Shown here: positions 5,502 to 9,125 of the stretch, one piece after another
How positions within the stretch are numbered: position 1 is the stretch's first letter
How the letters are laid out: every line of letters starts with the position of its first letter
NCBI GenBank assembly: GCA_045640985.1
Contig: JAZUFZ010000008.1
Location: 1-9,125, forward strand
Direction: 5' to 3'
Origin: Colimorpha sp045640985
GTDB taxonomy: Bacteria; Bacteroidota; Bacteroidia; Bacteroidales; P3
Length of the DNA stretch: 9,125 bases
Program-made: the position numbers and the translations under genes
Notes under the pieces: model-generated
The model's input: only the letters and a program-made list of their open reading frames with translations
What the model was told of the DNA's origin: nothing
Database searches by the model: none

Positions 5502-5531
5502 AAAAATCCGGGAAACGCAATTTTCCCGGAT
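5500..5531 (-). terminator. Intrinsic terminator of the outer-membrane receptor gene
   Basis: ATCCGGGAAA (5506-5515) pairs perfectly with TTTCCCGGAT (5522-5531) around a 6-nt loop. On the minus strand the hairpin is followed by seven T residues (5506-5500), the standard intrinsic terminator layout, 62 bp after the receptor stop codon. The plus strand lacks a T tract after the stem, so it works mainly for minus transcription. Confidence 0.85.
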
Positions 5532-5592
5532 ATAGTCCGCCATAATATAGTCCAATACACGCAGACACAGCAAATAGAAGCGGTGCTGCAGG

Positions 5593-8055
5593 TTATTGCT
5601 GGCCTTCGCCCTGGGAGGGGCCTTCGTGGGCCATGTTGGCGAGTTCCATCTTGCCGAAGCGGAGGGTGATGCCGAGGGTGACGTAGCGGCTCTTGGGCTG
5701 CCAGCTGCTGGAGGAGATGAGGTAGGGGTTGTCGTTGCTGGTGTTCCAGCTGTTGAGGTTGAAGATGTCGTGAAGGTTGAGGTTCACGGTCAGCTTGCGC
5801 TCGAAGAAGTCGGCGTTGGCTCCTATGTCCACCCCTTTCCAGGTGTCGGTGGTGGAGAAGATGCTTTTGGTGGGGCTTCCGAGGTATGCGTTCACGAAGA
5901 ACTGGTAGTTTTTCCAGAGCTTGGCCCAGGCGTTGAGTCTCAGCCGGTAGCTCCATTGCGAGTTGTGGTATTCCTGACCTCTGAAGGTGAAGTCTTCGTT
6001 GTTGTAGAGCAGTGTGGCGTAGCATCTTACGTTCACGAAGGCGCTGGGCCGGTAGGTAACGTTGAGGTCGAGTCCGCCCGACCACGAGCTGCCTATGTTC
6101 ATGGGCATGGTGTAGCTTACGTTGTGGCCGTAGAAGGTGCTGTAGGTTACGCTGGCCAGTTCGCTGATCTGGTCGGTGTTGTTGGTGTAGTAGAGCTGTG
6201 CCCCTACCGATCCGAATTTCATGAAATATTTGTCCCAGTTCAGTTCCATCTTCTGGCTGTAGGCGGGCCTCAGGTCGGGGTTGCCCCAGTCGCCGTAGTT
6301 GTCGATGCCGTATTGTTTGTAGAGGGTGAGCTGTGCCAGTCCGGGCTGGCTCACGCGACGTGTGTAGCTGAAGCTGAAACTGTGCATGTCCCTGGTGCTG
6401 TAGCTCAGGTGCAGCGAGGGGGTGAGCGTCCAGAAGGCGGAGTCGGCGTTGTACTCCTGCCGCAGGGCGTAGTCCAGATGCTGGCTGTCGAGGCTGCCCC
6501 TCAGGCCCAGTTTCACGGCCAGCCTTCCGAAACGCCTCAGATAGGTGGCATAGAGGCTCATTCCGTCGGAGATGCTGGTGTTGTCGCACTGTAGGGAGTC
6601 GGTCTTTCCGGAGAGGATTCCGGTCTCGGCGAAGTCGAACAGGGTCAGGTTGCCGGTGTGGCTGTGGGAGATGCCGATGCCCGCTTCCAGCTCGTTCCGG
6701 TACTGTCCGGTGGCGGTGTCCTTGGTGCCGAAAGGCAGCGTGTAGTCGGCATCCACGCCCAGATCTATATTTTCGTAGAGGCTTTCGCCGACATAGCGGA
6801 TGTCGTTTTCGGGCATAAAGGTGTAGGCCCGGCCGTAATGGTAGAACTGGTGGGTCCGGTAACCGCTTGCGTTCAGGCTGAGGTTCAGCTTGTGGCCTGT
6901 GGAGTCGTCAAACAGGTGTTCGTACCAGGCGCCCAGATAGCCTCCTCCGTTGGGAGTACGTCTCATCGGGGTGATGTTTGTCTGCCTGTTGGAATAGTCG
7001 CCCGCACCGGCTCCAAGATATTCTATCCAGGAGGTCTGGGATTCGGACCAGTGGCTGCTCCAGCCGGGATAGCCTCCGAACCAGCTGCCTATGCTGTTGA
7101 GGCTGTCGATCGTGTAGCTGATATGGCCTCCGATGTAGCTGTTCAGCGTCTTGTACAGCTGCTGGGTTTCGTAGCTGCTCACCTGGGAGGTGTCGCCGTT
7201 GGGGTCCAATATGATGTCGTGGCCGGTGCTGGTTGAGGCGGAGTGCTGGTAGCCCAGGTTGGCATAGATGTTGAAGTGGACCTTCTCGTTGGCGAACACA
7301 TACGATATCCACGGGGTGAGTTCGGGCTTGGTGCTTCCGTTGAGGCCGAAGCTGAAGAAGTCGTTCCGGACAATCTTCTTGTTGGTGACGATGTTCACCA
7401 CGGGGGTGCCGCCGCCGTAGCGGGCCGAGGGGTTGGAGATGACCTCAATCTTGGATATACTGTTGGCGGGCAGCATCTTGATATACTGTTTCAGCGCTTC
7501 GCCCTCCATGTGGGAGGGGCGGTCGTTGATCCACACCACCACGCTCTGGGAGCCGCGAAGCGTGATGTTGCCGTCCGCGTCGATCTCGATTCCGGGGGCG
7601 TTCTGCAGGGCGTCGCTGGCCGTTCCAGTCTGGATGCTGGGGTCGTCCTCGGTGCTGTATATCTGCTTTTCGCCGTCCATGCTGAAGAGCGGCTTGTCGC
7701 TCACGATTTCCACCGTCTGAAGGCTGATGCTGGGGTTCAGCAGGACTTCGCCCAGATTCCTGTCGCGGTCCACAGTTACCTTGCGGTTCCATTCCTCATA
7801 GCCCACACACGAGATCCGCAGCATATAGGTGCCTTCGGGGATACCCTGAATATTGAACAGGCCCTCCATATCGCTGGTGGCGCCTCGCACAAACGAACTG
7901 TCTTCCAGCTTATATACGGCTGCGTTCACCAGCGGCTGGCGCTCGCCGCTCTTCAAGTCTTTCACTATACCTTTGAGCCAATGTTCTGTGGCGGTTTCCT
8001 GAGCCGTTGCCGCAACCGAAAGCAACAGGGCCAGCATCATTATCATTCTCTTCAT
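5593..8055 (-). CDS. TonB-dependent-receptor-like outer-membrane beta-barrel protein
   Basis: An 820-aa outer-membrane protein. Residues 1-19 form a signal peptide (MKRMIMMLALLLSVAATAQ). Residues ~27-107 are a carboxypeptidase-regulatory-like beta-sandwich (GIVKDLKSGERQPLVNAAVY...GLFNIQGIPEGTYMLRISCVGYE). Residues ~110-230 are a plug domain (VEIVSDKPLF...SDALQNAPGIEIDADGNITLRGSQSV.VWINDRPS...IEVISNPSARYGGGTPVVNIV). The rest is an aromatic-rich barrel of the OMP_b-brl_3 kind, with Asn-Pro-Asp-Leu-Arg-Pro near 617 and a near-terminal strand YVTLGITLRFG. After that strand a polar tail ends in GEGQQ. Such proteins import or secrete an unknown substrate with TonB energy; the ligand cannot be read here. 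No clear TonB box is visible and no SusD partner lies in view. Length and layout are normal. The gene is monocistronic with its own terminator. Confidence 0.92.
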   Translation of the reverse strand: MKRMIMMLALLLSVAATAQETATEHWLKGIVKDLKSGERQPLVNAAVYKLEDSSFVRGATSDMEGLFNIQGIPEGTYMLRISCVGYEEWNRKVTVDRDRNLGEVLLNPSISLQTVEIVSDKPLFSMDGEKQIYSTEDDPSIQTGTASDALQNAPGIEIDADGNITLRGSQSVVVWINDRPSHMEGEALKQYIKMLPANSISKIEVISNPSARYGGGTPVVNIVTNKKIVRNDFFSFGLNGSTKPELTPWISYVFANEKVHFNIYANLGYQHSASTSTGHDIILDPNGDTSQVSSYETQQLYKTLNSYIGGHISYTIDSLNSIGSWFGGYPGWSSHWSESQTSWIEYLGAGAGDYSNRQTNITPMRRTPNGGGYLGAWYEHLFDDSTGHKLNLSLNASGYRTHQFYHYGRAYTFMPENDIRYVGESLYENIDLGVDADYTLPFGTKDTATGQYRNELEAGIGISHSHTGNLTLFDFAETGILSGKTDSLQCDNTSISDGMSLYATYLRRFGRLAVKLGLRGSLDSQHLDYALRQEYNADSAFWTLTPSLHLSYSTRDMHSFSFSYTRRVSQPGLAQLTLYKQYGIDNYGDWGNPDLRPAYSQKMELNWDKYFMKFGSVGAQLYYTNNTDQISELASVTYSTFYGHNVSYTMPMNIGSSWSGGLDLNVTYRPSAFVNVRCYATLLYNNEDFTFRGQEYHNSQWSYRLRLNAWAKLWKNYQFFVNAYLGSPTKSIFSTTDTWKGVDIGANADFFERKLTVNLNLHDIFNLNSWNTSNDNPYLISSSSWQPKSRYVTLGITLRFGKMELANMAHEGPSQGEGQQ

Positions 8056-8095
8056 GATGAGGATTTTTTTAGGGAATTATATATTTGTTTGCAGT

Positions 8096-8103
8096 AAAAG
8101 TTA
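8096..8103 (-). promoter_or_regulatory. Weak -7-like element TAACTTTT before the receptor gene
   Basis: Read on the minus strand this matches TAnnTTTG at seven of eight positions, about 40 bp upstream of the ATG at 8055. No -33 TTTG is seen at the usual distance. It is a plausible but weak promoter candidate. Confidence 0.3.
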
Positions 8104-8237
8104 CCAATAAGTTTGGGGCTTCATTAATACATAGATCATAGTCACGATTATCATACGCTCCTCATTGCTACGTTATACCTCCCCGGTAAGGCCTTGGCTT
8201 TGGTATCTTTTTTCTGTCCCACAGACGGTCCTGACAG

Positions 8238-8281
8238 GGAGATACCAGGGAGATACCCGGGAGTTACCCGGGAGTTACCAG
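8238..8281. repeat. Four 11-bp tandem repeats (GGAGWTACCMG)
   Basis: Four perfect-length units run end to end: GGAGATACCAG, GGAGATACCCG, GGAGTTACCCG and GGAGTTACCAG. The differences form an A-to-T change at position 5 after unit 2 and a C/A alternation at position 10. The 11-bp period is about one helix turn. The array lies ~183-226 bp upstream of the receptor start codon. Confidence 0.75.
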
Positions 8282-8302
8282 CCGGACAGAGGCAGTATTA
8301 AA

Positions 8303-8320
8303 CAGCGAAAATTTCCGCTG
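8303..8320. repeat. 18-bp imperfect palindrome
   Basis: CAGCGAAAATTTCCGCTG is self-complementary except for one mismatched pair. It is followed by ATTTACTCGGATTAAT, which resembles the CCG...GATTAA-type intergenic repeats common in Bacteroidetes; that likeness is from memory. Confidence 0.4.
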
Positions 8321-8676
8321 ATTTACTCGGATTAATAGGATCCTCCCCCCCATTCCCGCCACTTTGCTTCCGAGGATTGGCCTTTTGCCCTCAATTATTG
8401 AACCATTTACTGCCATCAAGTATATAAAGGTGGGTTCTATAAATTCATTTTTTGACCTAAAGATGGCATAGTGCTATGGCCAGCGACCGAAGTGGAGCTA
8501 ACCCTTTGTTCCACCTTTTAGGTTATTTAACTTCTTTTACAGCCTCATTTATCGAATATGCGAGCACTCTCCAGTGGAGAGGCTCGGCGCGGGGCAGAGT
8601 GTGGCGCAGAGCGCAGGAAAACGTTCAAACCACTCAGCACTCCAGCAGTTGCCACTTTGCGCCTAATTTCAGTTTT

Positions 8677-8729
8677 TGAGTTTCACTCAAGACGTCTTAT
8701 TCGCTCGGCATAGTCCAAGTGAAACTTGG
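8677..8729. repeat. Cluster of three palindromes
   Basis: Within 53 bp lie TGAGT-ttc-ACTCA (8677-8689), AAGACGTCTT (8689-8698, perfect) and CCAAGT-gaa-ACTTGG (8715-8729). The first and third also pair with each other through AGTTTCACT (8679-8687) and AGTGAAACT (8718-8726). RNA from either strand could therefore fold in two exclusive ways. Confidence 0.55.
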
Positions 8730-8756
8730 CCTCTGCTCTTGCTTTGAAAGACGTTG

Positions 8757-8764
8757 CAAAGTTA
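8757..8764 (-). promoter_or_regulatory. -7 promoter element TAACTTTG
   Basis: A perfect TAnnTTTG match on the minus strand, in the typical TGTAACTTTGC setting seen before many Bacteroidales genes. A transcript from here would begin near 8750 and run over the palindrome cluster towards the receptor gene about 700 bp away. No TTTG -33 box is seen at the usual distance. Confidence 0.45.
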
Positions 8765-8815
8765 CACATTTTTCTTCATATAGGCATCATTTTTCTGTAT
8801 TTTTGATGGGGGGAG

Positions 8816-8846
8816 AAGGGTGCCAGCGTATGAGACTGGCACCCTT
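8816..8846 (-). terminator. Strong hairpin after the partial gene, probable terminator
   Basis: AAGGGTGCCAG (8816-8826) pairs perfectly with CTGGCACCCTT (8836-8846) around a 9-nt loop, 27 bp after the stop of the minus-strand gene at 8874. There is no T tract on either side, so it may stop transcription weakly or protect the 3' end of the mRNA. Confidence 0.5.
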
Positions 8847-8873
8847 GGGGGAGGTGAGGGTTTTCTGAAGGGA

Positions 8874-9125
8874 TTACTGCTTGGCGAGTGGGTAGGAGGC
8901 ACCATTCATCTTTAATGTCAACGTATTGCCGTTGATGGAGAATGTAGCAGAGGCAGGCTCATGCGAATCCCGATCCTCCAACGCCATTGTTCCATTTCCC
9001 GAAGAATAAGTGTAGGTCCCTTGGTAAAGATTGGCCGAGTAGTCAAGTTTGTGCATGGTGACATTAGCCTGATTACCCGTTTGCGAAAATCGGATTATTA
9101 CATTATTAAAGCCATTTATGGCTTC
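8874..9125 (-). CDS. C-terminal part of a beta-rich hypothetical protein (cut by window end)
   Basis: The frame is open to the window edge and gives the last 83 residues (beginning EAINGFNNVIIRFSQTGNQA and ending NGASYPLAKQ). An internal ATG at 9056 is not taken as the start because the upstream codons fit the same protein. Alternating strands with Gly-Asn turns (YQGTYTYSSGNGTMAL, ATFSINGNTLTLKMNG) suggest a small beta-barrel or sandwich like the lipocalin-like or META-like lipoproteins of Bacteroidales. The N-terminus, and so any lipoprotein signal, is outside the window, and the family is not established. A strong hairpin follows the stop codon. Confidence 0.65.
   Translation of the reverse strand, partial: EAINGFNNVIIRFSQTGNQANVTMHKLDYSANLYQGTYTYSSGNGTMALEDRDSHEPASATFSINGNTLTLKMNGASYPLAKQ

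Larger units (their letters stand above)
8104..8544. other. Intergenic stretch without a convincing gene
   Basis: This contains the 11-bp tandem repeat (8238-8281), an 18-bp palindrome (8303-8320), a poly-C run near 8343, and GGCATAG/CTATGGCC at ~8465-8483, a small inverted repeat with a one-base bulge. No reading frame here has a convincing start, length or codon pattern. It may be a long leader or control region of the receptor gene, or old degraded sequence. Confidence 0.5.
8545..8769 (-). pseudogene. Small reading frame split by one in-frame TGA
   Basis: From ATG 8769 the minus strand reads 28 codons beginning MCNFATSFKARAEAKFHLDY and ending ERIRRLE, then TGA (8683-8685), then 45 more codons in the same frame (NSKTEIRRKVATAGVLSGLN ... 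SPLESARIFDK) to TGA at 8545-8547. Both parts have a protein-like, basic and amphipathic composition, so a single change of TGG to TGA in a ~74-aa gene is a simple reading. I have a vague memory of similar short ORFs repeated in Prevotella and Bacteroides genomes, which would also fit a repeated non-coding element. A promoter-like TAACTTTG overlaps codons 3-5, which argues against translation from this ATG. The 67-aa frame on the opposite strand (8476-8679) is treated as its shadow. Confidence 0.35.

Noticed and set aside
5156..6589. 477-aa minus-strand frame overlapping the receptor gene's end
   Set aside because: Its translation is Arg/Gln/His/Pro-rich and comes from another frame of the receptor gene and of the convergent gene.
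5596..8097. Long plus-strand frames (5596-6594, 6658-7236, 7243-8097) opposite the receptor gene
   Set aside because: They are shadows of the receptor gene; their translations are Val/Gly-rich with no domain pattern.
8476..8679. 67-aa plus-strand frame in the right intergenic region
   Set aside because: It has no promoter or family likeness, and it is antisense to the better-looking split minus-strand frame.
1..9125. tRNA, rRNA or attachment-site sequences that would mark an integrated element
   Set aside because: None were seen on either strand. There is also no integrase or relaxase, so element boundaries cannot be set.

Overview
The window looks like a chromosomal accessory region from a member of the Bacteroidales (Bacteroides/Prevotella/Alistipes-like). 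The evidence is a VirE-type primase-helicase of the kind common in that order, an outer-membrane barrel receptor with an N-terminal carboxypeptidase-regulatory-like domain, matches to the Bacteroidetes -7 promoter element TAnnTTTG, and no strong Shine-Dalgarno sequences. The genus cannot be fixed from sequence alone. Long genes are GC-rich and the gaps are AT-rich.

Left part (1-2969, minus strand): a 720-aa primase-helicase of the VirE/VapE type, preceded by a 199-bp gap with a 15-bp inverted repeat and a nested hairpin, and then a 183-aa unrecognised protein with an Asn/Thr/Ser low-complexity N-terminus. No integrase, relaxase or tRNA is visible, so a mobile-element origin is inferred from the primase family only.

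Middle part (2996-4163, plus strand): the most striking feature. A 301-aa HUH/Y1 REP-associated tyrosine transposase (RAYT) is surrounded and interrupted by five copies of a ~29-31 bp imperfect palindrome (arms ATCATCAAGGGGTC and GACCCTTTGATGAT around one A/T). Three copies lie upstream. One lies inside the transposase gene, adding about ten codons without breaking the frame. One supplies the last residues and stop codon and sits between this gene and the convergent neighbour. All copies keep the same single G:T mismatch; three face one way and two the other. The outer copies share a further 19-bp tail, so the unit is bracketed by near-identical 28-bp direct repeats.

Right of this (4155-5501) is a divergent pair: an 86-aa cysteine-rich protein (minus) and a 255-aa unrecognised protein (plus), sharing a 318-bp intergenic region with one -7 promoter match for each direction. 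A clear intrinsic terminator at 5500-5531 belongs to the next, convergent gene.

Right part (5593-9125, minus strand): an 820-aa TonB-dependent-receptor-like outer-membrane protein with no SusD partner in view, then about 0.8 kb with no convincing intact gene. This stretch holds four 11-bp tandem repeats, several palindromes, and a small reading frame split by one in-frame TGA that looks like a decayed or recoded small gene. The window ends in the last 83 codons of a beta-rich, probably exported protein.
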